DNA of 64,000 nt from Gordonia lacunae. Lineage in GTDB: Bacteria > Actinomycetota > Actinomycetes > Mycobacteriales > Mycobacteriaceae. The notes under the pieces are model-generated. The model had not been told where the DNA came from. It saw only the letters and a list, made by a program, of their open reading frames with translations, and did no database searches. The stretch is from NCBI RefSeq assembly GCF_002149015.1, contig NZ_NGFO01000015.1, forward strand, positions 79,044 to 143,043, written 5' to 3'. Positions 12,101-18,643 of the stretch are shown here, piece after piece. Position 1 is the stretch's first letter, and each line of letters starts with the position of its first letter. The translations under genes and the position numbers were made by a program.

Positions 12101-12455
12101 ACACGCCCGGACCGGAGAGGGTGAAGTCGGCGAGAGTGGCCTCGGCGGGCACGTCGTCGCCCGCGTCGTGCGCGTGCACCCAGGTGAGCGGGTGGAATTC
12201 GGCCACCCGTGCCACGACGAGTTCGTCGGCAACCGGCTCGACGAGCCGTTCCGCGGAATCGACGATCTTGGCGACCCGGTGCTCCAGATCGGCGTCGACG
12301 ACCAGCTCGGTCAGCGTGGGCAGCCATGCGCCGCCCTGCCCGCCGAAGCTGATCGCGTAGGGCTCGCCCTGCGTGAGCCGTTCGATGAGCGTGGTGGTGG
12401 GCCGTTCTGCGTTGGCGGCGCCCTGCGAGCCGGAGCGGAACTGGTCGACGGTCAC
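3171..12455 (-). CDS. fas: Type I fatty acid synthase (multifunctional Fas)
   Basis: This single chain of 3,094 residues makes long-chain acyl-CoAs de novo in the cytosol and supplies the precursors that FAS-II extends to mycolic acids. The domain order is as in mycobacterial FAS-I: acetyltransferase (GHSQGS, Ser148), enoyl reductase (from about residue 430), MaoC-like dehydratase (about 1080-1330), malonyl/palmitoyl transferase (GHSVGEY, near residue 1442), acyl carrier region (about 1790-1890, GVSSRR), ketoreductase (VVTGASKGS, near 2130) and ketosynthase (PVAACATA with Cys2732, plus later SKHDTST and TGHAKGG motifs). Ala/Pro-rich linkers precede the carrier region and the ketosynthase. Start GTG 12455 is set by AGGAG six nt upstream. 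acpS follows at once. Confidence 0.97.
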   Translation of the reverse strand: MTVDQFRSGSQGAANAERPTTTLIERLTQGEPYAISFGGQGGAWLPTLTELVVDADLEHRVAKIVDSAERLVEPVADELVVARVAEFHPLTWVHAHDAGDDVPAEATLADFTLSGPGVLLTQLAAVEALRKQGLDTAVLPPNAVVGHSQGSLATDAVGADGRIAESGQGLLLAVAHLIGAAGSLTARRRGLGVTTDGTPMLALTNISPARVDEILAQYRDGLPDNDLTTAPVVAIKNSRTAVVLSGAPRHLAAFAALCERIAATEADERKRKVTGGAPFAPKFDQLQVSVAFHHPAMAEAVELVGQWADRCGIDRDLATRHAHDILVGHVDWVASVDRIVAGGAKWVLDFGPGDIATRLTASLVRGQGVGLVPAALRVGQRNLFSPGGVPEVATPWSQFAPTLVELPDGRTVVETSFTRLTGRSPMLLAGMTPTTVDPAIVAAAANAGHWAELAGGGQVTEEIFARNIATLTDLLEPGREAQFNALFLDPYLWKLQLGGKRIVQKARAQGAPLDGVIVSAGIPELEDAVALVDEFVEAGLRFVAFKPGTVEQIRSVVRIAAEVPHHPIIVQIEGGRAGGHHSWEDLDDLLVATYGELRARPNVVICVGGGIGTPERASEYLTGTWSAAHGYPVMPLDGILIGTAAMAAKEATTTPEVKQLLVDTVGIDEWIGAGHATAGMASGRSQLGADIHEVDNTASRCGRLLDEVAGDADAVAARRDEIIAAMADTAKPYFGDVATMTYREWLDRYAGLAVGDARGEQVPWADITWQQRFVEMLQRTEARMHPQDSGPIPTMFAEATAAADPHAAIDALGSVYPEIDTDILHPADVAFFLELCRTPGKPVNFVPVIDKDVRRWWRSDSLWQAHDPRYGADAVCVIPGPVAVAGITRVDEPVGELLDRFEARVAADLQAAGERPAVVASRHRAGLADEAGVLTSVLESDDVSWAGRIVASPIALLGDRDAWTVVGPERAEHTVSGAVLEQVAADAVIRFDLLVPISGASVRIPLLAGDSLRDGGSPLVGLDDASNAMREILTVAAGGSLAEVTDGVSVTTVSWEPDSVADHAAVTGFSLPPHLRPTTPTDPFGFAVPDTLVGACWPSVFSVIGAARTDSGDPVVEGLLDLVHLDHAIALTGEIPFAAAELTVTARAGAVRDAEVGRVVEVSVEITGPAGPIATLDERFAIRGRLGAAELTDPARAGGALAAEQSATRKLIRTATITAPNRMNGFAVVSGDRNPIHTDAAAAKLAGLGDPIVHGMWLSAAAQQVVTATDAKNPTPSPRPLIGWTARYLGMVRLGDRITVRVDRVGLDNGREVVEVSAKVGDNLVMSATGLLAAPRTVYAFPGQGIQSKGMGLDARSRSKAARKIWDRADKHTRAALGFSILAVVRDNPTTLVANGTTYNHPDGVLYLTQFTQVAMATLGVAQIAELKESGGFVEGAITCGHSVGEYNALAACAGVLPLEAVLEVVFQRGEAMHHLVPRDDKGRSDYRMAAIRPSQFGLADAEVTAFVSGVGEEAGEFLEVVNFNLLGSQYAIAGTVRGLELLEAEIDRRRAEFGGKRAFILIPGIDVPFHSSVLRAGVPEFRGKLAELLPADIDIDILIGRYIPNLVPRLFNLGRDFVEEIAALVPSDPLNEVLADWDAWEATPNELARVILIELLAWQFASPVRWIETQELLFSGPERNGLAVQRFVEIGLKGAPTLSGLATNTLKLDDYAAATTEVLNVERDTDTILAKDAGHEPDEDELDAPAESTPAAADAAPAPAAAPAPAAPAAPAGGPRPDDIAFTPSDAVKSVIALWTKMRVDQIGSADTIEALCDGVSSRRNQLLLDIGGELGLGAIDGAAEADMTALSSTVETLARGYRPLGAVLTDAVSDQVRKVLGPLGKRQNYITDRVSGVWQLGPGWGLHTTVALALGTRDGASVRGEALGNLLDGPLTNTDSLDALIDKAVSAVGAVKGIPVGKPAAESGGGATVDAAALGEFTEQITGRSGALASAAYTLLDKLGLAEVTDLAEAAADPNAELAELVSAELGSDWARTVAPAFDAAKVVLIDDRWATAREDLVRLWLTDEHDLDADFDTIVGGFAGAGDTVADHATWWQGKALANGNAVHGRVFGAIAHAAENPEKGVHSREIAVVTGASKGSIAAGVVAGLLAGGATVIATTSRLNSDRLAFYKKLYRENARAGAALWIAPANMASYADVDDLVGWIAAEQTENLGGTTAVVKPAMKPTLLFPFAAPRVAGDLTDAGGRAELEMKVLLWSVERLIGGLADVHSDHDIAARVHVVLPGSPNRGMFGGDGAYGESKASLDALVQRWSAEESWGAKTTLAHALIGWVRGTGLMGHNDGMVDAVEAVGVRTWSTAEMAANLLTLCTPEQRSAAVSAPILADFTGGLDSSTDLKALAATAAAATAAAAAEEESADTAEESVTTVAALPAPARAPKAMRPEWPSIDARPEDLVVIVGAGELGPFGSARTRFEMEVDEKLSAAGVLELAWNTGLVHWDSAPKPGWYDTESGDPVPESEIAERYHDEVVARCGIRRYADDGAMVDNTSPLLTSVFVDEDLTFTVNSEAEARAFASANPEKTRVTQNADGDWQVTRLAGTEIRVPRQFALTRTVGGQIPTGFDPTRWGVSPDMVESIDRVALWNLVATVDAFLSSGFTPSELMRWVHPGLVANTQGTGMGGMTSMRDLYVNTLLGEANANDILQEALPNIVAAHVVQSYVGSYGAMIHPVAACATAAVSVEEGVDKIRLGKALFAVAGGFDDLGIEGIVGFGAMSATADSAKMTARGIDDRRFSRANDRRRGGFVESAGGGTILLARGDVAAEMGLPVLGVVAWAQSFGDGVHTSIPAPGLGALGAARGSLSSPLARALGSLGVSADDVAVVSKHDTSTKANDPNESELHERLAAAIGRGKGAPLFVVSQKSLTGHAKGGAAAFQLIGLCQILRDGVIPPNRSLDCVDEKMAEYPHLVWPRETLQLGERFPLKAGLLTSLGFGHVSGLIAVVHPEAFIASLNPEERDAYRQRADERTRLGSQRFLQSICGGEPAYQRPPNRRFDESVDEHDAEAGMLLDPQTRLDGDDVYGTDVERAGVPVAGSR

Positions 12456-12783
12456 GGATACTCCTCGGTGGTGGTCGGTCTCAGAGTGTGGATTTGCGGA
12501 GTGCGTAGGTGCGGTGCGGTAGATGTCTGTGGGTGTTGTGCGGGCGGCCGGTGCGCGGTCGCTGTGGCTGCGAGAAGCGCTGTCAGCAGCGGCGTATGGC
12601 GTGCGCTGCCGTGAACGGTCTCGTCGACGTCGCGCGCACAACCGGCCGCCAAGGCGACACTGCCGGGTCGAGCTAGCTGGTACTACAAAGGAACACGCCT
12701 GCTGCACAACAACATTGACGAGCACCGACCCATGGGGAGCCAGCGTCGGCGTGAACGTGACTCCTATGATGACACACGAAAGT

Positions 12784-12797
12784 GAGGGAACCCTCAT
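12784..12797. repeat. Inverted repeat TGAGGG-AA-CCCTCA upstream of fas
   Basis: Two perfect 6-bp arms (12784-12789 and 12792-12797) are separated by AA, 16 bp to the left of the larger palindrome. It may be a second half of the same regulatory region; no binding protein can be named from the sequence. Confidence 0.4.
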
Positions 12798-12813
12798 GTT
12801 TGCGGGTGACCTG

Positions 12814-12827
12814 TCGGTATACCGACG
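12814..12827. promoter_or_regulatory. Perfect palindrome GTCGGTATACCGAC, candidate operator for fas or the HIT gene
   Basis: The 14 bp are their own reverse complement with no spacer, the geometry of a dimeric regulator site. It lies about 360 bp upstream of the fas start and about 205 bp upstream of the HIT start. A TetR-type lipid regulator such as FasR is a reasonable guess, but I cannot match it to a known FasR site from memory. Confidence 0.45.
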
Positions 12828-12942
12828 AGTAACCGCGCGGGTAACTTCGGGCACCATGCCAACCGCCATGAGAAGGGTCGGAAAAGCGCCAGGCCAGGCA
12901 ACATACTCAGAGGTACGTCGGTGCCCGAGTCTTTGCTCGGTC

Positions 12943-12961
12943 AACCGTTACCAAACCGTTA
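12943..12961. repeat. Direct repeat of AACCGTTA, 11 bp apart
   Basis: AACCGTTA occurs at 12943-12950 and 12954-12961. The 11-bp period is one helical turn, so both copies face the same side of the DNA. They are about 70-90 bp upstream of the HIT start, a position suitable for an activator or response regulator. Confidence 0.4.
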
Positions 12962-13019
12962 TGTGATGTGGAGCACGACCGCGCGTCGTGACCCGACAGG
13001 GCCGCCGACCCGGGTGCCC

Positions 13020-13032
13020 TAGAGTCGGCCCC
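13020..13032 (+). promoter_or_regulatory. Probable leaderless -10 box of the HIT gene
   Basis: TAGAGT (13020-13025) fits TANNNT and lies 7 nt before ATG 13033, so transcription would begin at or next to the start codon. No Shine-Dalgarno sequence is present. Confidence 0.5.
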
Positions 13033-13458
13033 ATGAGCAGTTGCATCTTCTGCGGCATCGTCGCCGGCACCTCCCCGGGGCGCATCGTCTACGCCGACGA
13101 CGACGTGCTGGGCTTCCTCGACATCCGGCCGGTCACTCGCGGCCACACCCTCCTCGTGCCCCGCGTCCACTCCTCCGGACTCGACGACCTGGACCCGGCG
13201 ATCGGCGCCGCGCTCTTCCGCGCCGGTCAGCGACTGGCCGCCGCGATGAAGACCGGGCCGGTGTCGGCCGACGGCGTGAACCTGGCGCTCAATGACGGCC
13301 GCGCTGCTTTCCAGACCGTCTTCCACACCCATCTGCACGTCGTGCCCCGACACGACGGCGACAAGCTGAGCTTCGCCAAGGGCTTCCTCGTCCGCCGGGA
13401 CCCCGATCCCGACGAGACCGCCGCCCAGGTGCGCGCCTGCATCGAGTCCGCCGGATGA
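13033..13458 (+). CDS. HIT family nucleotide hydrolase
   Basis: This 141-residue protein belongs to the histidine-triad superfamily, whose members hydrolyse the nucleotide-phosphoramidate or ester bond of AMP conjugates through a covalent histidine intermediate. The N-terminus SSCIFCGIVAG holds the CxxC typical of bacterial HIT proteins, and the triad motif HTHLHVVPR lies near residue 98. I chose ATG 13033 because the family starts there and a TANNNT box is 7 nt upstream. Its stop overlaps the sirtuin start (ATGA), so the two are probably cotranslated. The physiological substrate is not known. Confidence 0.9.
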   Translation: MSSCIFCGIVAGTSPGRIVYADDDVLGFLDIRPVTRGHTLLVPRVHSSGLDDLDPAIGAALFRAGQRLAAAMKTGPVSADGVNLALNDGRAAFQTVFHTHLHVVPRHDGDKLSFAKGFLVRRDPDPDETAAQVRACIESAG

Positions 13459-14267
13459 GCCTGGCCGGGCCACCCGATCCCGACTCCCCGACACTCATCC
13501 CGCCCGCGGTCGCCGACCTCGTGCGTCGCGCGGAGTGGATCACCGTGTTCAGCGGAGCGGGTATGTCGGCCGAGAGCGGCATCGCGACCTTCCGGGACGC
13601 CCAGACCGGGTTGTGGGAGAAGTTCGACCACGCCGAACTCGCCACCCCGGAGGCGTGGGCACGCGACCCGGCCCTGGTCTGGGGGTGGTACCGCTGGCGA
13701 GCACGCGAAGTGCTTGCCGCGCAGCCCAATGCCGGGCACCTCGCACTCGCCGAGCTCGCCACCTCACGCACCGTCATGGTCGTGACGCAGAATGTCGACG
13801 ACCTCCACGAGCGGGCGGGCAGCGACGTCGTCAGCCACCTGCACGGCAGCCTGTTCGCCCCCCGGTGTTCGATCTGCGGCACTCCCTACGACGGTCCCGG
13901 GGCGTTCCCCGACCCCGCCGACCACCAGCCCGATGCGACGCCGGACGCCGACCCACGAGTCGACCCGCCCACCTGCCCGCGCTGCGGTGGGGCCGTGCGC
14001 CCCGGCATCGTCTGGTTCGGCGAAGCGCTGCCCGAATCGGATTGGCAGCGTGCGGATCAGGCGTTTCGCGCGTCGGAGGTGGTGCTCGTCGTGGGTACCA
14101 GCGGGATCGTCTACCCGGCAGCCGCGTTGCCGGAGCGAGCGGTGCGGGCGGGCATCCCGGTCATCGAATTCAACCCGGCACCGTCCGCGCTCTCCGACGT
14201 CGTGACCCACAGCCTGCGGATGCCCGCTGCGGTCGGCCTGCCCGCGCTTCTCGCATCAGTGCGCTGA
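13455..14267 (+). CDS. Sir2 family NAD-dependent protein deacylase
   Basis: This 270-residue sirtuin removes acyl groups from lysines using NAD+ and releases O-acyl-ADP-ribose and nicotinamide. The NAD-binding motif GAGMSAESGI is at residues 34-43, TQNVD at 111-115 and the catalytic His130 in HLHGS. Cys138 and Cys141, with a later CPRCGG, form the zinc site. Tyr79 and Arg82 (Y-x-x-R) match the residues that bind acidic acyl groups in SIRT5 and CobB, so desuccinylase activity is likely. The segment around residues 150-175 is a loose Asp/Pro-rich insertion. The ATG overlaps the HIT stop. The gene converges on the helicase gene, with 34 bp between them. Confidence 0.92.
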   Translation: MSLAGPPDPDSPTLIPPAVADLVRRAEWITVFSGAGMSAESGIATFRDAQTGLWEKFDHAELATPEAWARDPALVWGWYRWRAREVLAAQPNAGHLALAELATSRTVMVVTQNVDDLHERAGSDVVSHLHGSLFAPRCSICGTPYDGPGAFPDPADHQPDATPDADPRVDPPTCPRCGGAVRPGIVWFGEALPESDWQRADQAFRASEVVLVVGTSGIVYPAAALPERAVRAGIPVIEFNPAPSALSDVVTHSLRMPAAVGLPALLASVR

Positions 14268-14301
14268 CCGGTGGCGCCCGGGCGTGGCCGGCGCGCCGGG
14301 G

Positions 14302-17300
14302 TCACTCCCCCGCACTGAGATCGATCGGTTGCCACCGAACGGCGTCCGGGCCGGCACCGTCCGGGGTCGGAACCGCGACGAGGGAGCCCGGCTTGCATCC
14401 ACGCTCGTCGAGCACGGTCGCGACGTGATCCAGGACGCGGTCGGGATCGAGTTCGAACTCCGACTCACGCACTCGCACGAATTGCCAACCGCACCGGCGC
14501 AACTCGCGCTCGCGCTCGAGGTCCGATCGAGCCTGCTGTCCGGTTCCGGCGAACTCGTCGGCATCACACTCGACGGCCATGCGCGCGTCGGCCCCCAGCA
14601 CCACCAGGTCGACGACCCGGTTGTTGACGGTGACCTTCGGCGTCACGTGATAGCCGAGTGCCGCGAGCCGGTTGAACACCCGCTGCTCGAGCAGGTTGTC
14701 GAACGGTGGCACGCGACGATCGTCGGGGACGTCGCTCGGCATGGCCCCGATCGACGGTCCCTCGTTGGCCGTGACATAGGACAGCAACGAGTAGCGAAGG
14801 TCGTTGGGGCGCAACTCGTCGAGACCGATCGAATGGAACAGCCACAGCTGGTCCATGGCACGGGTCGCCGCCACGTTGAATCTGCGCTGCGACTCCGCCC
14901 GGGTCAACGCCGAGATCGCTCCGGCGTCCGAGACGACCATCGACAGGAAGACCACGCGTCGCTCATCGCCCTGGAAGTCCGGCGGTGACCCGACCCGAAT
15001 CCGCCGGGCACGCCAGGTGTCGGTGTCGATCTCGGTGCGCAGCGCCTTCTCGATCGCCTCGATCTGCTTGACGCCCTGCAGCGCGATCACGCCGAAGTCC
15101 AACCCGTCATAGGCCGGATCGGCCAGGCACCCTCGCAGCGCCTCGATGATCGCGGCCACCTCGGCGTCGTTGGTGACACCGCTGCCCGTTCCCGTCGCCG
15201 TCCCGTCGACCGCGACCGCCCGCAACGGCTCGAGCCGGTCGGAACCGTACTGGCGCACCGGGATCAGCGGCGCCGACCCGTAGAACTGGCGCGACGAGAA
15301 CTCGATGATCTCGGGCATCGAACGGAAGTGCTCGCGCAGGCCGACGACGTTACCGAAGCGGCTGCGCAACAACGAGAACAAACTCGACCGGGGCGTCAGC
15401 CCGTCGCGCAGATACGTCGGTAGGTCCGGCAGCGCGGCATCGAGTTCGGCGAACGCCGAATCGAGTGTCGTGCCGCTGAGACCGGCGGGCGCGCACTGCT
15501 TGTCGTCGCCGACGACGATCACCCGGGGGGCCAGCCACAGGAGGAAGACGCTCGTGATGTCGGCCTGCGAGGCCTCGTCGACGATCACGACGTCGAAGGA
15601 GTTGCGGCGCGGCGGCAACGTCTCGGCCACCTGGCTGATCGACATGATCCAGGCGGGGACGGCGTTCTGCGCCTCGACCATGGCCTCGCGCGCCGCGCGC
15701 CGGAAGCGATTGGCGTGTTTGCCCGATCCCTTGCCGAGGTTGATCATGTGGTCGCGGTAGGACTGGACGGCCTGCAGTTCGCCGGCCGTGGTGCGCGTCA
15801 GCAGCTCTCGGATGGCGCGGGCGGACGCGAGACGAGTGGTCAGGGCCGCGATGTCGACCTCGATGGCGTCGAGGGCCGACTGCAGGCGGTCCTCGGCGAA
15901 CGGGTCGCTACGGTCCTGCGCCCAGGTGTGGGCGAACCGCCACGCCCACGCCGCACCCATGTCCCGAGCGCGTTCGGTCCAGATCGGGTCCTGCGCGCTC
16001 GCCCACATGGTCTTCGCGAGTTCCGGTGCGCGGCTTCGTAACCGGAGTCCGAGCAGCTCCAGGACATTCTGCTCGTCGGCGTCGGCCGCGGCTGCGGCGA
16101 AGGCACGGCGCGCATCCCGGATCGCGGCGGGATCGGCCGTACCCAACGCCGAGAGCAGCGCGTCACCCTCCGGCGACGGCCCCTTCTCGAGTTCGGTCGT
16201 CAGCCGGTACACGCCGTCGGCCAGTTCCTGCTCGGCCAGGACCGCGTCGTTGGCCGCGGCGACCGACCGGGCCTGATGCGCCACCTCGGCCACCTCGGCG
16301 ACCGTGCACGGCCGTGGCCCGCCTGGGCTGATCGCCTCGAGTTCGCGCACCAGGTGTTCACGCCCGGTGAGGAGCCGCGAGATCCACGCCAGTTGGGTGT
16401 CGAGACGTACGAGGTGATCCAGCTGTGCCGACCGCGAGCCCGAGGCGTCGACCGGGACGTGCAGGTCGGCGAGGATGCGATGCACCTGGTGAGTGGCATC
16501 GACGACGGTGAGGTGGTCGGCGACCCGCCGCAGCGACGCCTCGTCTCGGGGCGGGCGGCCGTCGACGGTGGCCCGCACCGGTGCGTCCTCCACGGCGCGC
16601 TGCTCCGGCGAGCGCCGCAGCCTTCCCCGCCACTGACCGCCGTCCCGTAGGAAGTCGGCGGCGGCGTCGAACAACGCGGCATCCCCGGGCCGGTTGCCCT
16701 CCACGACCACCGAGTGCGCGCCGAGGTCCCGGTCCCGGCGAGCAGCTTCGGCGATCACCGGGGACAGCGTCGTCACCCGTGACCAGAGGTGCGCGGCCCG
16801 GCCGGCGAGCAGCCGGTCGGCCATGTCGATGATCGGATCCGGGTACGAGGCCACCTCACCGGACGCCACTGCCAGGTCATCGCAGATGTCCTTGATGCGG
16901 ACCAACCGCGCGCTGTCGACGCCGTCGAGCACGGACAGCAGGGTCCCGGCACCGGCCGGCTGTTGACCCGGCCGGGCGGCGATCCGATCGCAGATCGCGT
17001 CCATCTCGCCGGGGCCGGGCAGGTGATCGTCGAGGTCGACGAAGCGCTGTGCGAGTCGCGACGTGGAGCCCCCGGTACTCGCGAGCAGCTCCGCGAGCCG
17101 GACGAATTCGGCGGAATCCAGCGGCGGCACGGCACCGTGGACAGGGCCTGGCAGCCAGTCGAACGCGGCGGCGTCGGCCCGCACCTGCCGAACGATCTCC
17201 GCCGGGGATCCGCGGTAGTCCCCCGCGACCCATTCGTGGATCTCGGTCTCCTCCGCACGCAGGTCCCAGAGTTCGCGGAGCGTTTGATCCCGTTGCCGCA

Positions 17301-18540
17301 GAGCGTGATCCCGGCGAGCAGCGAGATCGGCGATCTCGGCGTCGGCAACCCCCGGAGTGAACGACGCCTTGCGTTCGGCGAGCTCGCTCACCGCGTCCAC
17401 GATGCCCTCGGCACTGTCCTGGGACACATCGGCGATCGACACCGTGAGAGCCCGCAGCGCGGGTGGCAGCATGTCGTGGAGCACGTGGAGCGCATGGGCT
17501 TTCTCGCTCACGACGAGGACGCGCTGACCTTTCGCCAGCAGCGCCGATGTCACGTTGGCGATGGTGTGCGTCTTCCCGGTGCCGGGCGGACCCTCGACGA
17601 CCACACCCGTGTCGACGCCGAGACGGGCGAGCACGTCGCGCTGCTCGACGTTGGACGGCAGCGGGAACAGTGCATCGGCGACCAGCTCCGCGGGTTCGAG
17701 GACGCCGCGCCCCCGAAGGGCGGCGAGTCGCTCGTCCGCCTCGAGTGGGCGGACGAGCTGCGCGAGTCCGACCGGGACCTCTGAACTCTCGTCCCGCAGG
17801 TCGTCGATGATCGCGTCGTAGAACGCGAGCGAGCTCTCCACGCCTCGTCGGCGGAGCACGACCGCAGGCCGGGTCTCGACCGACAGGGTCACGCGCTCGG
17901 TGTCGACGTCGATCGCCTCGTGCCACTCCGCCATCAGCTCGGTGGTCTTCGGCGACAACACCGAGGTCTGCGCGGCCAGCTTGCCGCGGATCTTGACCGC
18001 TCCCGCAAGATCCAGACCGTCCAGCGCAGCCAGGAGATGTGTGTCGCGCACGGCCGGCGACGAACCCGCACCCAGGGACAACCGGATCGTGTCGTCCTCG
18101 CCGCGATCGGCTACCAGAGCCTGGGTGAGCAGGTGCTCCCGGATGAGCGGCGCCCCCGCGTCGTCCGCCGCGCGTCGGACCGTGACCAGGGCGGACGCGA
18201 CGACGAGCTCGAGCTCCTCGGGATTGTCGCCGAGCGCGTCGACGAGCGCGCCGAGATCGGCAACGGCCGAGGCCGGGTCGGCGGAGACCGGGTCAGCCGT
18301 CACCGAGTCGGCGGAGTCTGGTCGCCCGGCACCGCTGTCCCCCGGGCGGAGCTCCAGGACGACCTGGCCCGGAGCTGCGTTCGAGCGTATGGAGAGGGAG
18401 GTGGCGGGGCCGACCCAGACGTGACCGGGATGATCGGCGATGTCGTGGACGTCCCCTGAACGGGACCGGACGAGATCGGCCAGAAACGTCATCAGCCGGG
18501 TGACCTGATCGCGCAGCATCTCGCGAGCGTCATCCTGCAT
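14302..18540 (-). CDS. Large superfamily 1 helicase with C-terminal restriction-endonuclease-like domain
   Basis: The 1,412-residue protein has a Walker A GPPGTGKT near residue 316, a long helical insertion (about 380-950), the Walker B motif VDEASQAD near 984, GDDKQCAP near 1003, a UPF1-like motif PDFQGDERRVVFLS near 1190 and NVAATRA near 1220. The C-terminal 100 residues look like a Vsr/PD-(D/E)xK fold, with VECDADEF (Glu1324, Asp1326) followed by an Arg/Leu-rich helix and GWQFVRVR, as in helicase-linked REase_MTES_1575 domains. I infer ATP-driven translocation on nucleic acid coupled to cleavage. Relatives occur in antiphage and plasmid-defence settings, but a housekeeping repair role cannot be excluded. 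The start is ATG 18540. Confidence 0.82.
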   Translation of the reverse strand: MQDDAREMLRDQVTRLMTFLADLVRSRSGDVHDIADHPGHVWVGPATSLSIRSNAAPGQVVLELRPGDSGAGRPDSADSVTADPVSADPASAVADLGALVDALGDNPEELELVVASALVTVRRAADDAGAPLIREHLLTQALVADRGEDDTIRLSLGAGSSPAVRDTHLLAALDGLDLAGAVKIRGKLAAQTSVLSPKTTELMAEWHEAIDVDTERVTLSVETRPAVVLRRRGVESSLAFYDAIIDDLRDESSEVPVGLAQLVRPLEADERLAALRGRGVLEPAELVADALFPLPSNVEQRDVLARLGVDTGVVVEGPPGTGKTHTIANVTSALLAKGQRVLVVSEKAHALHVLHDMLPPALRALTVSIADVSQDSAEGIVDAVSELAERKASFTPGVADAEIADLAARRDHALRQRDQTLRELWDLRAEETEIHEWVAGDYRGSPAEIVRQVRADAAAFDWLPGPVHGAVPPLDSAEFVRLAELLASTGGSTSRLAQRFVDLDDHLPGPGEMDAICDRIAARPGQQPAGAGTLLSVLDGVDSARLVRIKDICDDLAVASGEVASYPDPIIDMADRLLAGRAAHLWSRVTTLSPVIAEAARRDRDLGAHSVVVEGNRPGDAALFDAAADFLRDGGQWRGRLRRSPEQRAVEDAPVRATVDGRPPRDEASLRRVADHLTVVDATHQVHRILADLHVPVDASGSRSAQLDHLVRLDTQLAWISRLLTGREHLVRELEAISPGGPRPCTVAEVAEVAHQARSVAAANDAVLAEQELADGVYRLTTELEKGPSPEGDALLSALGTADPAAIRDARRAFAAAAADADEQNVLELLGLRLRSRAPELAKTMWASAQDPIWTERARDMGAAWAWRFAHTWAQDRSDPFAEDRLQSALDAIEVDIAALTTRLASARAIRELLTRTTAGELQAVQSYRDHMINLGKGSGKHANRFRRAAREAMVEAQNAVPAWIMSISQVAETLPPRRNSFDVVIVDEASQADITSVFLLWLAPRVIVVGDDKQCAPAGLSGTTLDSAFAELDAALPDLPTYLRDGLTPRSSLFSLLRSRFGNVVGLREHFRSMPEIIEFSSRQFYGSAPLIPVRQYGSDRLEPLRAVAVDGTATGTGSGVTNDAEVAAIIEALRGCLADPAYDGLDFGVIALQGVKQIEAIEKALRTEIDTDTWRARRIRVGSPPDFQGDERRVVFLSMVVSDAGAISALTRAESQRRFNVAATRAMDQLWLFHSIGLDELRPNDLRYSLLSYVTANEGPSIGAMPSDVPDDRRVPPFDNLLEQRVFNRLAALGYHVTPKVTVNNRVVDLVVLGADARMAVECDADEFAGTGQQARSDLERERELRRCGWQFVRVRESEFELDPDRVLDHVATVLDERGCKPGSLVAVPTPDGAGPDAVRWQPIDLSAGE

Positions 18541-18599
18541 ACCGATGTGTTCCTCTCGTCGCCGGCGACTCCTACGCTACAAGACGCTGGTCAGAGGGA

Positions 18600-18617
18600 C
18601 CCGCGCGGTCGCGCGGG
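18600..18617 (-). terminator. Small GC hairpin downstream of the rhodanese-like gene
   Basis: CCCGCGC (18600-18606) and GCGCGGG (18611-18617) pair around a 4-nt loop, 26 nt past the stop of the rhodanese-like gene and before the helicase start. It is a weak candidate terminator without a T-run. Confidence 0.35.
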
Positions 18618-18643
18618 ACGGCGTCGGATTCTCTGCCGGCCGC

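Larger units (their letters stand above)
12456..13032. other. 577-bp divergent control region between fas and the HIT gene
   Basis: I see no convincing gene here: open frames show no recognisable domain. The region must hold the fas promoter (minus) and the HIT promoter (plus). It contains a perfect 14-bp palindrome at 12814-12827, a TGAGGG-AA-CCCTCA inverted repeat at 12784-12797 and a direct repeat at 12943-12961. Base composition is visibly less GC-rich around 12690-12970 than in the flanking genes. Confidence 0.7.

Noticed and set aside
9537..12614. Second long plus-strand open frame (1,025 codons) opposite the 5' half of fas
   Set aside because: Same antisense effect; composition is low-complexity and no motif is present.
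12523..12966. Plus-strand open frame of 147 codons in the fas-HIT gap
   Set aside because: No ribosome binding site, no domain, and it covers the palindrome and repeats of a control region. I treat it as non-coding.
13455..14267. The sirtuin considered as an antiphage NADase
   Set aside because: It keeps the deacylase zinc cysteines and the Y-x-x-R acyl-recognition residues and is not fused to or followed by an effector, so ordinary protein deacylation is the better call.
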